From Pseudomonas sp. PH1b (GTDB taxonomy: Bacteria > Pseudomonadota > Gammaproteobacteria > Pseudomonadales > Pseudomonadaceae), in contig NZ_AYMU01000021.1 of assembly GCF_000633395.1 (NCBI RefSeq), forward strand, positions 1 to 36,338: a DNA stretch of 36,338 bases, written 5' to 3'. The translations under genes were made by a program, and so were the position numbers. Below are positions 1-10,185 of this stretch, piece after piece. Position 1 is the first letter of the stretch. Each line of letters begins with the position of its first letter. The notes below the pieces were generated by a model. It searched no databases and was not told where the DNA came from. It saw only the letters and a program-made list of their open reading frames with translations.

Positions 1-294
1 GCCCAGGTGCAGGGCCTTGAGGCCAGAGCCGCAGACCTTGTTCAGGGTCATGGCGGGCACGGCGTGGGGCAGGCCGGCCTTGATCGCGGCCTGGCGGGCG
101 GGGTTCTGCCCGGCGCCGGCGGTGAGCACCTGGCCCATGAGCACTTCGTCGACCTGTGCCGGGTCGATGCCGGTCTGGGCCAGCAGTTGGCGGATCACGG
201 CGGCGCCCAGGTCAACGGCGGGAATGCCCGCCAGGGAGCCCTGGAAACTGCCCACGGCGGTGCGGGTGGCGGCAACGATGACGACGTCTTGCAT
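1..294 (-). CDS. Acetyl-CoA acetyltransferase (thiolase), N-terminal part
   Basis: The minus-strand frame starts with ATG at 294 and runs off the left edge after 98 codons, so only the N-terminal quarter of a roughly 390-residue enzyme is present. The protein begins MQDVVIVAATRTAVGSF, typical of thiolases. NKVCGSG at residues 85-91 places the acyl-accepting cysteine at C88. The family condenses or cleaves acetoacetyl-CoA and acetyl-CoA in the cytoplasm; substrate range cannot be judged from this part. It lies 156 bases downstream of the MpaB-like gene on the same strand. No strong Shine-Dalgarno is visible, only AAGG about 8 bases before the ATG. Whether it is a polyhydroxyalkanoate, beta-oxidation or acetoacetate thiolase is undecided, so no symbol is given. 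Confidence 0.9.
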   Translation of the reverse strand, partial: MQDVVIVAATRTAVGSFQGSLAGIPAVDLGAAVIRQLLAQTGIDPAQVDEVLMGQVLTAGAGQNPARQAAIKAGLPHAVPAMTLNKVCGSGLKALHLG

Positions 295-450
295 GATGGG
301 GGCCTTGTTCTCGGTGACGGGGACCTGCGTCGAGCTGGGCTTGCCGTCCTGCGCAGGTGCACGAAGTAGGGGAAATCATGGTTGCACACAACGCTAAGGG
401 CCGGCCAATCGCGAACCGGTCGGTCGTGTTGTGCATGGCCGGTCGGCGAG

Positions 451-1317
451 TTACAGGCCCATGCGCCGTCTCGCCCTGTGCACCGAGCTGTCGCGCACGG
501 CCCAGCGCAGCATGGGTGTGCTGCGCTTGACGCTGGCACGGATCAGTTGGCGTTGCAGCGGGTTCTGATTGACCTCGAGCATGTGGCTGGCCCAGTCCGG
601 CAGCAGGTCGATCCCGGCCTGCATCATCAAGGCACCAAAGGGCTTGGCCAGGCGGCTGGGCGCCGGCGCGGCGAGCAGCAGGCGCAGCACTTCGCGGCTG
701 CGTTGGTCGCAGAGCAGTTGCGGGCGCATGGCCTGCAGGTAATCGGCGATGGCGCGCCGTGAGCGAGGCACGTCCCGGGCGCCGAGGCGCTCGGCAATCA
801 GGGCGATCTCGTCGTAGTAGCGGTCCTGGTCGGCCCCCGAGAGGTGGGGATTGAGGTAGCGCAAGTGGGCGGCCAGAAAGCTGCTGACCTCAGCCACGTG
901 CACCCAGGTCAGCAGGTCGGGATCGCTGGCGGCATAAGGGCGACCATCGGGCGCCGTGCCCACGACCTGCAGGTGAATGGTGCGTACCTTGTCGATCAGC
1001 CACTCGGCGTCCTGACGGGCGCCGAAGGTGGTGCCGGAGATGAACTGCCCTGTACGGCGCAGGCGGCCGATCATGTCCTGGCGAAAGTTCGAGTGGTCCC
1101 AGACGCCGGCCAGGGCCAGAGGGTGCAGGGCCTGCATCAGCAGGGCGCTGATGCCGCCGATCAGCATGCTGCCGAAGTCGGCGTGCACTTGCCAACTGAC
1201 GGAGCCCGGCCCGAACAGGCCGGGATCACCCTTGGGGTTTTCCAGGTCGAGCTGGCCCAGGGAGAGGCCGGACAAACTCATGACCTGGCTTTCGATACGG
1301 CTGCGAATGAATTCCAT
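451..1317 (-). CDS. MpaB-family oxygenase-like protein (DUF2236)
   Basis: This 288-residue protein resembles the MpaB/latex-clearing-protein family (DUF2236), alpha-helical proteins some of which bind b-type heme and oxidise substrates. Visible family features are VHADFG (44-49), QALHP (62-66), GVWDHS (71-76) and a later WVH (138-140); the histidines are candidates for heme or metal ligation. There is no signal peptide, so it is probably cytoplasmic. It follows acs on the same strand, but a strong terminator-like hairpin lies between them, suggesting separate transcription. The start at 1317 lacks a clear Shine-Dalgarno. The natural substrate is unknown and cannot be read from the sequence. 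Confidence 0.8.
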   Translation of the reverse strand: MEFIRSRIESQVMSLSGLSLGQLDLENPKGDPGLFGPGSVSWQVHADFGSMLIGGISALLMQALHPLALAGVWDHSNFRQDMIGRLRRTGQFISGTTFGARQDAEWLIDKVRTIHLQVVGTAPDGRPYAASDPDLLTWVHVAEVSSFLAAHLRYLNPHLSGADQDRYYDEIALIAERLGARDVPRSRRAIADYLQAMRPQLLCDQRSREVLRLLLAAPAPSRLAKPFGALMMQAGIDLLPDWASHMLEVNQNPLQRQLIRASVKRSTPMLRWAVRDSSVHRARRRMGL

Positions 1318-1336
1318 GACAACTCGGCACAGGAAT

Positions 1337-1365
1337 TGAAAAGGGGGCGCGGCCTGGGCCGCGCC
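1337..1365 (-). terminator. Rho-independent terminator after acs
   Basis: GGCGCGGCC (1346-1354) pairs with GGCCGCGCC (1357-1365), and the minus strand continues into CCCCTTTTC. A GC-rich stem followed by a short T run directly after the acs stop codon (1370) fits an intrinsic terminator on the minus strand. Confidence 0.75.
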
Positions 1366-1369
1366 GGTT

Positions 1370-3307
<1,938 letters not shown>

Positions 3308-3396
3308 GACGGATCCTTATTCTTGTTTTGCGACAAGTCATAAGGGTGCGCACAAGTGTTAGGAAGGTTCAAGGGGGGCAGGGCGGGGCCCTGACA

Positions 3397-3416
3397 GGAG
3401 CCGGTGTACCGGCTCC
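3397..3416 (-). terminator. Hairpin after pgi
   Basis: GGAGCCGG (3397-3404) and CCGGCTCC (3409-3416) form a perfect 8-bp stem with a 4-base loop, 18 bases past the pgi stop codon. No T run follows on either strand, so it may act as a Rho-dependent end or an mRNA-stabilising hairpin. Confidence 0.5.
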
Positions 3417-3434
3417 CGGGACAGACAAGGTCGA

Positions 3435-5099
3435 TCAGCCGCGGTGACGACCGCGGAAGTAGTTGATCAGGCCTTGGGTCGAGGCATCGTCAGCGAGGCT
3501 TTCGTCGCTGCCGGTCAGGCGGTTGTAGACGCCCTTGCCCAGTTCCTTGCCAAGCTCCACGCCCCACTGGTCGAAGGCATTGATGCCCCAGATCACGCTT
3601 TGCACGAAGACCTTGTGTTCGTACAGCGCCACCAGAGCGCCAAGGCGCCGCGGGCTGATGCGCTCCACCACCAGGGTGTTGCTCGGGCGGTTGCCAGGAA
3701 TGACTTTGTGCGGCGCGAGCTTGGCCACCTCGGCCTCACTCATGCCCTTTTCCCGCAGCTCGCTTTCGGCTTCGGCGCGGGTCTTGCCCAGCATCAGGGC
3801 CTGGCTCTGGGACAAGCAGTTGGCGTACAGCCACTGGTGGTGGTCGGCCACCGGGTTGAAACTGACGATCGGCACGATGAAGTCGGCCGGAATCAGCTGG
3901 GTGCCCTGGTGCAGCAACTGGTGGTAGGCGTGCTGCCCGTTGCAGCCGACACCACCCCAGATCACTGGCCCGGTATCGGTGTCAACCGGGGTGCCGTCCT
4001 GGCGCACGCTCTTGCCATTGGATTCCATGTCCAGTTGCTGCAGGTGCTTGGTGATGTTGCGCAGGTAGTGATCGTACGGCAGGATCGCATGGCTCTGCGA
4101 ACCCCAGAAATTGCCGTACCACACGCCTAGTAGAGCCAGCAGCACTGGCATGTTCTGTTCGAATGGCGCGCTCTGGAAGTGCTGGTCCATGGTGTAGGCA
4201 CCGGACAGCAGCTCCTTGAAGTTGGACATGCCGATGGCCAGGGCGATCGGCAGGCCAATGGCGGACCACAGCGAGTAGCGCCCGCCGACCCAGTCCCACA
4301 TCGGGAAGATGTTCTCTTCACGAATACCGAAGGCTACCGCCGCTGCGTTGTTGCTCGACACCGCGATGAAATGCCGGTGCAGTTCGGCCTCGGAGCCGCC
4401 CTGAGCCAGGTACCAGGCCCGTGCCGCTTGGGCGTTCTTCAGGGTCTCGAGGGTGTTGAAGGATTTGGACGAGACAATGAACAGCGTGGTTTCAGCACGG
4501 ATCTTCGCCGAAAGTTCATGGAACTCACTGCCGTCGATATTGGCCAGGTAGTGGCAACGCACGCCTTTCTGGGCGTAGGACAGCAGGGCTTCGGACACCA
4601 GTTCCGGGCCGAGGAAGGAGCCGCCGATGCCGATGTTCACCACATCGGTGATGGGCTTCTCGGTGTAGCCGCGCCACAGGCCGTCATGGATGCGTCCCAC
4701 CAGCTCGGTGATCTGGTTCAGCACCTTGTGCACTTCCGGCATCACGTTGACGCCGTTGACCGACAGTTTGTCGCCCACTGGCCGGCGCAGCGCGGTGTGC
4801 AGGGCTGGACGCCCTTCGGAAGCATTGACCAACTCGCCGGTAACCATGGACTTGATGGCGTCGGCCAGGCCCACTTCCTTGGCCAGGTTGACCAGCAGAT
4901 CGCGGGTCTCACCGGTGATCAGGTTCTTCGAGTAGTCGAGAAACAGGCCGCAGCTGCTCAGGGTGAATTGGCTGAAGCGCTGTGGGTCGCTATTGAACGC
5001 CTCGCGCATGCTGAAATCCTGCATGGCTTGGCGGTGGTCTTGCAACGCTTGCCAGGCGGGCAGAGCGGTAACGTCGTGAGGAGTGCGGTAGTACGCCAT
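3435..5099 (-). CDS. pgi: Glucose-6-phosphate isomerase
   Basis: This 554-residue cytoplasmic enzyme interconverts glucose-6-phosphate and fructose-6-phosphate. Family landmarks are GIGGSFLGPE (from about 157), VGGRYSLWSAIG (271-282, signature 1), GQHAYHQLLHQG around residue 390 with the ring-opening histidine, and GINAFDQWGVELGKELG near the C-terminus (signature 2, catalytic lysine about 518). I chose the ATG at 5099 (protein begins MAYYRTPHDV) rather than the frame-open ATG at 5171 because AAAGGAAAA lies just upstream and the family begins here. In pseudomonads, which lack 6-phosphofructokinase, this enzyme serves mainly gluconeogenesis and the hexose cycle. Confidence 0.97.
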   Translation of the reverse strand: MAYYRTPHDVTALPAWQALQDHRQAMQDFSMREAFNSDPQRFSQFTLSSCGLFLDYSKNLITGETRDLLVNLAKEVGLADAIKSMVTGELVNASEGRPALHTALRRPVGDKLSVNGVNVMPEVHKVLNQITELVGRIHDGLWRGYTEKPITDVVNIGIGGSFLGPELVSEALLSYAQKGVRCHYLANIDGSEFHELSAKIRAETTLFIVSSKSFNTLETLKNAQAARAWYLAQGGSEAELHRHFIAVSSNNAAAVAFGIREENIFPMWDWVGGRYSLWSAIGLPIALAIGMSNFKELLSGAYTMDQHFQSAPFEQNMPVLLALLGVWYGNFWGSQSHAILPYDHYLRNITKHLQQLDMESNGKSVRQDGTPVDTDTGPVIWGGVGCNGQHAYHQLLHQGTQLIPADFIVPIVSFNPVADHHQWLYANCLSQSQALMLGKTRAEAESELREKGMSEAEVAKLAPHKVIPGNRPSNTLVVERISPRRLGALVALYEHKVFVQSVIWGINAFDQWGVELGKELGKGVYNRLTGSDESLADDASTQGLINYFRGRHRG

Positions 5100-5512
5100 C
5101 GCTGCGGTTTTCCTTTTGCTTGAACTGCCTTTTGGACACTGAAAAGCCCGGAACGTCCTGCTCGGTCCCAAGGACCCGGTTCGGTCAGCCCGGTGCTGAT
5201 ACGATTAATCAGTCAGGGCGATAACAGTAACTCCAGCGTGCCGTTCTGTCTTGGCTTTGTCCGACCTGTGGCCGGTACTATTTTGTACCTGTGAGGCAGA
5301 ACAGCTCAGCATGGCGTTTTCAGTGTAGAGAAGTCGGGGGATGGATCCAGGCAACCTGAGCCGGGATTGCTGCGCGATGCCGCTTGGCCTTGAACAGGTG
5401 GGCTGGCATGGGACTTTCCCTTGATCAGGTTTTCGACCGGGGCTCGCGGTAACGGCTGCGGGCCCCAGCCGGCGGCAGTTTGCCCGAAGCTCTGCGTTCG
5501 GGCAATCAGGGG
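5100..5512. other. Intergenic region pgi-panC, no panD
   Basis: These 413 bases hold the pgi promoter region and the panC 3' region. No coding frame resembling aspartate decarboxylase (panD) is present on either strand, although from memory panD occupies this place in P. aeruginosa. A small palindrome GGTAC-N6-GTACC lies at 5274-5289. A GGTCC/GGACC hairpin near 5164-5177 sits in what would be the pgi leader. I could not assign a clear promoter. Confidence 0.5.
5480..5505 (-). terminator. Terminator-like hairpin after panC
   Basis: TTGCCCGAA (5480-5488) and TTCGGGCAA (5497-5505) form a perfect 9-bp stem with an 8-base loop, 7 bases beyond the panC stop codon. No T run follows on the minus strand, so intrinsic termination is possible but weakly supported. 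Confidence 0.5.
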
Positions 5513-6373
5513 TTAGGCCGCTGTGTCGAGGTTCAGATGCAGGTTGTCGATCAGCCGGGTAGCGCCCAGGTAGGCGGCTACCAGAATCACCAGGTCACGG
5601 TCTTCGGCAACGGCTGGCCGCAGGTTCTGAGCCTGGCGGATCTCCAGGTAGTCGTGGCGCAGGCCTGCCGCTTCGAGCAGTTGCTGGTGTTCGGCCAAAA
5701 GCTTCGGATAGTCGCGTTCGCCGTCGCGGATGGCCTGGGCGATCTGGCTCAGGCTGCGGTACAGCACCGGGGCGATGGCGCGCTGTTCTTCACTCAGGTA
5801 GCCATTGCGCGAAGACAGGGCCAGGCCGTCGGCAGCCCGTACGGTTGGCTCGCCAATGATCTGGATCGGCATGTTCAGGTCATGCACCAGGGCGCGAATG
5901 ACCGCCAGTTGCTGGTAGTCCTTCTGGCCGAACACCGCAAGATCCGGCTGCACCATGTTGAACAGCTTGCTGACCACCGTCGCTACACCTTCAAAGTGCC
6001 CGGGACGGCTGGCGCCGCACAAGCCTTCGCAGAGCTGTGGAACGCTGACCCGGGTCTGCCCGGCCATGCCGTCGGGGTACATCTCCTCGACGCTGGGGGC
6101 GAACAGTAGATGGCAACCGGCCTGGAGCAGCTTTTCCTGGTCGGCGGCGAGGGTGCGAGGGTACTTGTCCAGATCCTCGCCAGCACCGAACTGCAACGGA
6201 TTGACGAAGATACTGGCCACCACGAAGTCCACCCGCTGGGCGGCTTTGGCCACCAGTGCGGCATGGCCGCTGTGCAGGTTGCCCATGGTCGGCACGAAGC
6301 CGATCCGTTTGCCTTCGCTGCGAGCGCGGGCGACTGCGGCTCGCAGCTCGCGTACGGTCTTGACTGTATTCAT
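5513..6373 (-). CDS. panC: Pantothenate synthetase (pantoate-beta-alanine ligase)
   Basis: This 286-residue cytoplasmic ligase joins pantoate and beta-alanine with ATP to give pantothenate (vitamin B5). The nucleotidyltransferase-fold motif MGNLHSGH (30-37, HIGH-like), FGQKDYQQ (148-155) and SSRNGYLS (187-194, KMSKS-region) are all intact. The ATG at 6373 overlaps the panB stop by four bases (ATGA), indicating translational coupling. The usual third partner, panD (beta-alanine from aspartate), is not adjacent here, so beta-alanine must come from elsewhere in the genome or another route. Confidence 0.97.
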   Translation of the reverse strand: MNTVKTVRELRAAVARARSEGKRIGFVPTMGNLHSGHAALVAKAAQRVDFVVASIFVNPLQFGAGEDLDKYPRTLAADQEKLLQAGCHLLFAPSVEEMYPDGMAGQTRVSVPQLCEGLCGASRPGHFEGVATVVSKLFNMVQPDLAVFGQKDYQQLAVIRALVHDLNMPIQIIGEPTVRAADGLALSSRNGYLSEEQRAIAPVLYRSLSQIAQAIRDGERDYPKLLAEHQQLLEAAGLRHDYLEIRQAQNLRPAVAEDRDLVILVAAYLGATRLIDNLHLNLDTAA

Positions 6374-7170
6374 GCAGAGAACCCGTGTTCGGCACCTGGG
6401 AAGGTTACGGCTTTGACTTCTTCGACATAGGCGCTCAGTGCGGCCTGGATGCTGTCTTTGCCCGCCATGAAGTTCTTAACGAACTTGGGCGAGCGGCCGC
6501 TGAGGGACAGGCCCAGCATGTCGTGGATCACCAGGACCTGGCCGTCGGTGGCGCTGCCGGCACCGATGCCGATCACCGGGATCTTCACCGCCTGGGTGAT
6601 TTCCGCCGCCAGTTCGCTGGGGACGCATTCCAGCAGCAGCATGGCCGCACCCGCCTGTTCCAGGGCTATGGCGTCTGCGCGCATTTGCCGGGCCTGGCTT
6701 TCGTTGCGGCCTTGCACTTTATAGCCGCCCAGTACATTCACGGTTTGTGGCGTCAGCCCCATGTGCACGCAGACCGGTACGCCACGCTCGTGCAGCAGGC
6801 GGACAGAGTCTGCCAACCAGGCCGCGCCTTCGATCTTGAGCATGTGCGCGCCAGCCTGCATCAGTTGCGCCGAGCTGCTCAGCGCCTGCTCGGTGGTGGC
6901 ATAGGACATGAAAGGCAGGTCGGCGAGGATCAGCGCCCCATTGTTGCCGCGTTTCACCGCTGCGACGTGATAGGCCATGTCGGCGTTGCTGACCGGCAAT
7001 GTGCTGTCGTGTCCTTGCAACACCATGCCCAGGGAGTCGCCTACCAGCAGGACTTCGACACCGGCTTCGCAGCAGGTGTGGGCGAAGGTTGCGTCATAGC
7101 AGGTCAGCATGGTGATTTTTTCACCTTTCTGCTTGAGGCTTTGCAGGGTGGTCAGAGTGATGTCTGGCAT
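6370..7170 (-). CDS. panB: 3-methyl-2-oxobutanoate hydroxymethyltransferase
   Basis: This 266-residue TIM-barrel enzyme makes ketopantoate from 2-ketoisovalerate and methylene-tetrahydrofolate, the first committed step to pantothenate. VGDSLGMV (43-50) contains the metal-binding aspartate D45; ADLPFMSY near 84 and LLECVPSELA near 180 carry the second aspartate and the catalytic glutamate. Its substrate 2-ketoisovalerate is the valine precursor made by the ilvI/H/C pathway encoded at the right of this window. TGAGGAC upstream of the ATG at 7170 is the likely ribosome binding site. It is the first gene of a panB-panC operon. Confidence 0.97.
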   Translation of the reverse strand: MPDITLTTLQSLKQKGEKITMLTCYDATFAHTCCEAGVEVLLVGDSLGMVLQGHDSTLPVSNADMAYHVAAVKRGNNGALILADLPFMSYATTEQALSSSAQLMQAGAHMLKIEGAAWLADSVRLLHERGVPVCVHMGLTPQTVNVLGGYKVQGRNESQARQMRADAIALEQAGAAMLLLECVPSELAAEITQAVKIPVIGIGAGSATDGQVLVIHDMLGLSLSGRSPKFVKNFMAGKDSIQAALSAYVEEVKAVTFPGAEHGFSA

Positions 7171-7561
7171 GAAAAGGGGTCCTCATTCAGGCGCTTTGGA
7201 AACTACTGCGAGTAACGCGCGTGATTCTTCGTTATTCAGGCGCACGGTCTTTTGTCGTGCTTATACAGCCTGGTTCCAAGGGACTTGAAGACGGTTCCGG
7301 GATCGCGCCTGGAGGGCGGGCACATCATTCTGTGCTCAGAAGAGGGGCTAGGCCAGCGGCTGTCACCGCTGCCGCACAGCTGTCTCTGCCTGCGTTTCCT
7401 GGGGTCACCGCGAACAAGCCTCGCTTGAATTGCGCCCTTTAACGCCGTGATGGCGGCAACGGGACGCCTATAGTCGTGAGGAGAACTCGGGAAGTCAATT
7501 AGATGTGTTACCGCATTGTTACGCCGCGAGTGTTACCGCCGTTACTGATGCGTTTCAGCGG
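7171..7561. other. Intergenic region panB-folK
   Basis: These 391 bases lie between the folK stop and the panB start (both minus strand) and should contain the panBC promoter. The 10-mer ATTCAGGCGC occurs twice, at 7185-7194 and 7234-7243. Four GTTAC pentamers cluster at 7507-7545. I see no convincing promoter hexamers, terminator or small gene, although short open frames exist. Confidence 0.4.
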
Positions 7562-8041
7562 TCAGGCCAGGCGTTCGAGCCCGACAAAAGGACAGGCGGC
7601 GAGCAGTTCCTGCAGGCTGCGCCCGTCGGCCAGTTGCAGGTCGGCGGGGGCAAGTTCAGCCAGCGGGTAGAGGACAAAGGGGCGGGCTTGCATGTGGTAA
7701 TGAGGGACTTTGAGCCGGGGTTCGTCGATCAGTCGATCTCCGAACAGAAGGATGTCCAGATCCAGGGTTCGCGGCCCCCAGCGCTCATTGCGCTCGCGGC
7801 CTTGCTGGTTTTCGATGGCCTGCAGGGCATCGAGCAGGGCCAGCGGCTGCAGGCTGCTGGCCAGCGCCGCCACCGCGTTGGTGTAGCGCGGTTGGCCAGG
7901 AAGCAGGGAGTCGCTTTGATAAAACGCCGATACCCCGCGCAGTTGGCTGTCGGGCAACTGCGCCAGGGCCTCGATGGCACTGCGCAGTTGTTCTTCAGGG
8001 GCCGCCAGGTTGCTGCCCATGCCGATATAGATCTGTTCCAT
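7562..8041 (-). CDS. folK: Hydroxymethyl-dihydropterin pyrophosphokinase
   Basis: This 159-residue enzyme transfers pyrophosphate from ATP to 6-hydroxymethyl-7,8-dihydropterin in folate synthesis. MEQIYIGMGSN at the start and RWGPRTLDLDILL (87-99), containing the HPPK signature with its magnesium-binding DLD, identify it, and the length is normal. It starts three bases after the pcnB stop codon, so it is translated from the pcnB message, probably by re-initiation. Folate links it to PanB, which uses methylene-tetrahydrofolate. Confidence 0.96.
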   Translation of the reverse strand: MEQIYIGMGSNLAAPEEQLRSAIEALAQLPDSQLRGVSAFYQSDSLLPGQPRYTNAVAALASSLQPLALLDALQAIENQQGRERNERWGPRTLDLDILLFGDRLIDEPRLKVPHYHMQARPFVLYPLAELAPADLQLADGRSLQELLAACPFVGLERLA

Positions 8042-8044
8042 CTA

Positions 8045-9442
8045 TTACTCGCCGGAGGCGCTTGAGGTGCCCGCACGCTTGCGTTTGGCACCGCTGCTGC
8101 GCCGGCGCTTGCGTGGCGCACCGCTGGCGTCATCCTTGCCGCTCAGGTCGCGGATCATCTCGCGGCGCTCGGCGTCGTTGGCGTCCTGGTAGTCGGTCCA
8201 CCATTCACCCAGCCCGTCGGTCTGCTCGCCAGCGCTTTCACGTAGCAGCAAGAAGTCGTAACCGGCCCGGAAGCGTGGATTGTCCAGCAACTGGTCGGCG
8301 CGTTTGCCGCTGCGCCGTGGCAGGCGTTCCTGCATGTCCCAGATCTCGCGGATGGGCATGGTGAAGCGCTTGGGAATGGCGATGCGCTGGCACTGTTCGG
8401 CGATCAGCTCGTGAGCCGCTTCCTGCATGGCCGGGATCGGTGGCATGCCTCGATCCTGCAGGCGCAGCACTCGGGCCGGCAAGGCTGGCCAGAGCAGGGC
8501 AGCGAACAGGAAGGCCGGGGTCACCGGCTTGTTCTGCTTGATCCGCAGGTCGGTGTTGATCAGGGCTTCGCTGATCAGCGTGTGGGTGTAGGTCGGGTTG
8601 TGCTCCAGGGCTTCGGCGCTGGCTGGGAACAACGGGTCGAACAGTTGCAGGTCCACCAGCATTTCGAAAGTGTCGGCCGCGTAGCCGGAAAGGAACAGCT
8701 TGAGCACTTCCTCGAACAGGCGCGCCGAAGGGATTTCCCGCAGCATGGGCGCCAACTCGCGAATCGGCGAGGCCGTGTGCTTCTCGATGCCGAAGTTCAG
8801 TTTCGCTGCGAAACGTACGGCCCGCAGCATCCGCACCGGGTCTTCCTGGTAACGCTGCCGAGGGTCGCCGATCAGGCGGATCAGGTTGTTGCGAATGTCG
8901 TGTACGCCATTGGCGTAATCGAGGATGCGCTCGCTGACCGGGTCGTAATACAGGGCATTGATGGTGAAGTCGCGGCGTTGCGCGTCATCTTCCAGGGTGC
9001 CGTAGACGTTGTCCCGCAGGATCCGCCCGCTTTCGTTGCGCGAGGATTGGTTGCTGTCCTCGTCGTCTTCGTTTTGCGGGTGGTTGGCGCGGAAGGTCGC
9101 GACCTCGATGATTTCGCGACCGAAGTGGATGTGCACCAGTTTGAACCGGCGGCCAATGATCCGCGCGTTACGAAACTCGGCCCTGACCTGTTCCGGTGTG
9201 GCGCTGGTGGCGACATCGAAGTCTTTGGGGGTGATATTGAGCAGCATGTCGCGCACGCAACCACCCACCAGGTAGGCCTGGTAGCCGGCGTTCTGCAGGC
9301 GCTCGACGATATTCACCGCATACCGGCTGAACTGGGCACGTTGCAGCGAATGTTGGCTGCTGTTGAGCACTTCAGGCGTGCTGCGTTTGTGTTGCGTACG
9401 ACGCAAGGGAGAACGGAATGACTGGAACAGCTTCTTCAGCAT
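8045..9442 (-). CDS. pcnB: Poly(A) polymerase I
   Basis: This 465-residue enzyme adds 3' poly(A) tails to RNAs, promoting decay. The class II nucleotidyltransferase core is visible: LVGGCVRD (58-65), then KDFDVATS with metal-binding D74 and D76, then the RNA-binding domain with DPVRMLRAVRFAAKL. The C-terminus is very basic (RKRRRSSGAKRKR). I prefer ATG 9442 (MLKKLFQSFR), which matches the family start; a GTG three codons upstream (9451) is possible and neither has a good Shine-Dalgarno. CrcZ is encoded immediately upstream on the same strand and ends about 180 bases before this gene. Confidence 0.95.
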   Translation of the reverse strand: MLKKLFQSFRSPLRRTQHKRSTPEVLNSSQHSLQRAQFSRYAVNIVERLQNAGYQAYLVGGCVRDMLLNITPKDFDVATSATPEQVRAEFRNARIIGRRFKLVHIHFGREIIEVATFRANHPQNEDDEDSNQSSRNESGRILRDNVYGTLEDDAQRRDFTINALYYDPVSERILDYANGVHDIRNNLIRLIGDPRQRYQEDPVRMLRAVRFAAKLNFGIEKHTASPIRELAPMLREIPSARLFEEVLKLFLSGYAADTFEMLVDLQLFDPLFPASAEALEHNPTYTHTLISEALINTDLRIKQNKPVTPAFLFAALLWPALPARVLRLQDRGMPPIPAMQEAAHELIAEQCQRIAIPKRFTMPIREIWDMQERLPRRSGKRADQLLDNPRFRAGYDFLLLRESAGEQTDGLGEWWTDYQDANDAERREMIRDLSGKDDASGAPRKRRRSSGAKRKRAGTSSASGE

Positions 9443-9624
9443 GGGATGCACTGTTTGAAGGAATGTTCGGCCAAAACGAAGAATGACCGCATGATGGGCG
9501 GGGATTCTAGCATTTAGTCGAAGGATGGTGTAGGAAGCTGCCGTTACTTGTGTAGGTCGGCGCCAAGCCTTGGTCTAGGGCGGTTGGCGGGGGGCAGGAA
9601 GGCAAAAATGCGAATGGCGGAAAC

Positions 9625-9988
9625 CACAAGGGGAGCCGAAGCTCCCCCAGAATAGTTGCGTGCTCTATTTTTATTATTGGTTTCGGGCTTCTTGTTTTTG
9701 TTAAACGCCCTTGTCACCTGGTTAACCCAGTGTGACCCTCCCAATCGGGAGCCAAGAGCAAACGGATTGCTTTGATCGCTGAGTTGCAATGACCTTTCGA
9801 TCCAACCAGTTCAGGCTCTGCCTTAGGGCAGTTTTTGTTGTTCTCGGCCTGGTTGTGGGGCACGCCCCAAATACAACGCCTCTCCAAAAGAATCAGTTAG
9901 CTGCGCCTCCGCCGTGTTGTTTTTATTATGCGTGAGTCGATTCGTCTTATTTTTATTGTCTTGTGCATTGCTTGTTATTGTTCTTGTA
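9625..9988 (-). ncRNA. crcZ: CrcZ, Hfq/Crc-titrating small RNA
   Basis: A minus-strand transcript of about 360 nt lies directly downstream of cbrB, the known position of CrcZ, between a sigma-54 promoter (9999-10014) and a terminator (9630-9647). CrcZ binds the Hfq-Crc complex and relieves catabolite repression when CbrAB is active. Six A-rich stretches of the AAnAAnAA type are readable on the minus strand: AACAATAA (9975-9982), AATAAAAATAA (9947-9957), AATAAAAACAA (9917-9929), AACAACAAAAA (9832-9842), AACAAAAACAAGAAG (9688-9702) and AATAATAAAAATAG (9665-9678). The 5' end is inferred from promoter spacing, to within a few bases. An 81-codon open frame in this stretch is an accident of the RNA sequence. 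Confidence 0.93.
9630..9647 (-). terminator. CrcZ terminator
   Basis: On the minus strand GGGGAGC-TTCG-GCTCCCC forms a perfect 7-bp stem capped by a stable UUCG tetraloop, followed by TTGTGGTTT. It marks the 3' end of CrcZ. Confidence 0.85.
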
Positions 9989-9998
9989 CTAAGCATAT

Positions 9999-10014
9999 AG
10001 CAGGTGTCGTGCCA
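9999..10014 (-). promoter_or_regulatory. Sigma-54 promoter of crcZ
   Basis: The minus strand reads TGGCACGACACCTGCT. GG and GC are separated by exactly ten bases, matching the sigma-54 consensus TGGCACRNNNNTTGCW at all defined positions except one T. It lies about 11 bases upstream of the predicted CrcZ 5' end. CbrB, encoded just upstream, is the known activator of this promoter. Confidence 0.9.
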
Positions 10015-10073
10015 ACTTTTGTGATCCCCAATAAAACAAGGGGTTAGGTGCGAGTCGAGGTGTTTTTCAGGGC

Positions 10074-10108
10074 AAAAAAAACCGGGGCTTCGTTACCTTT
10101 AGCCCCGG
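10074..10108 (-). terminator. Rho-independent terminator of cbrAB
   Basis: CCGGGGCT (10082-10089) pairs with AGCCCCGG (10101-10108), and on the minus strand the stem is followed by eight T residues (10074-10081). A textbook intrinsic terminator, it separates cbrB from the independently promoted crcZ. Confidence 0.92.
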
Positions 10109-10185
10109 CTTTTGTTACGTGGAATTGCAGCGGTAACAGTTTTTTTCATTTTGTCGAATCTACTCGTGGATTCGACAGCCTCGGT

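Noticed and set aside
7221..7442. 73-codon plus-strand frame between panB and folK
   Set aside because: No ribosome binding site, no recognisable domain, start and composition unlike Pseudomonas genes.
7501..7545. Four GTTAC pentamers as a possible repeat array
   Set aside because: Spacing is irregular (11, 14, 9 bases) and the flanks differ, so it is not a CRISPR or iteron array.
9544..9789. 81-codon minus-strand frame
   Set aside because: It lies inside and beyond CrcZ, crossing the CrcZ terminator; no ribosome binding site and low-complexity Asn/Lys runs from the A-rich motifs.
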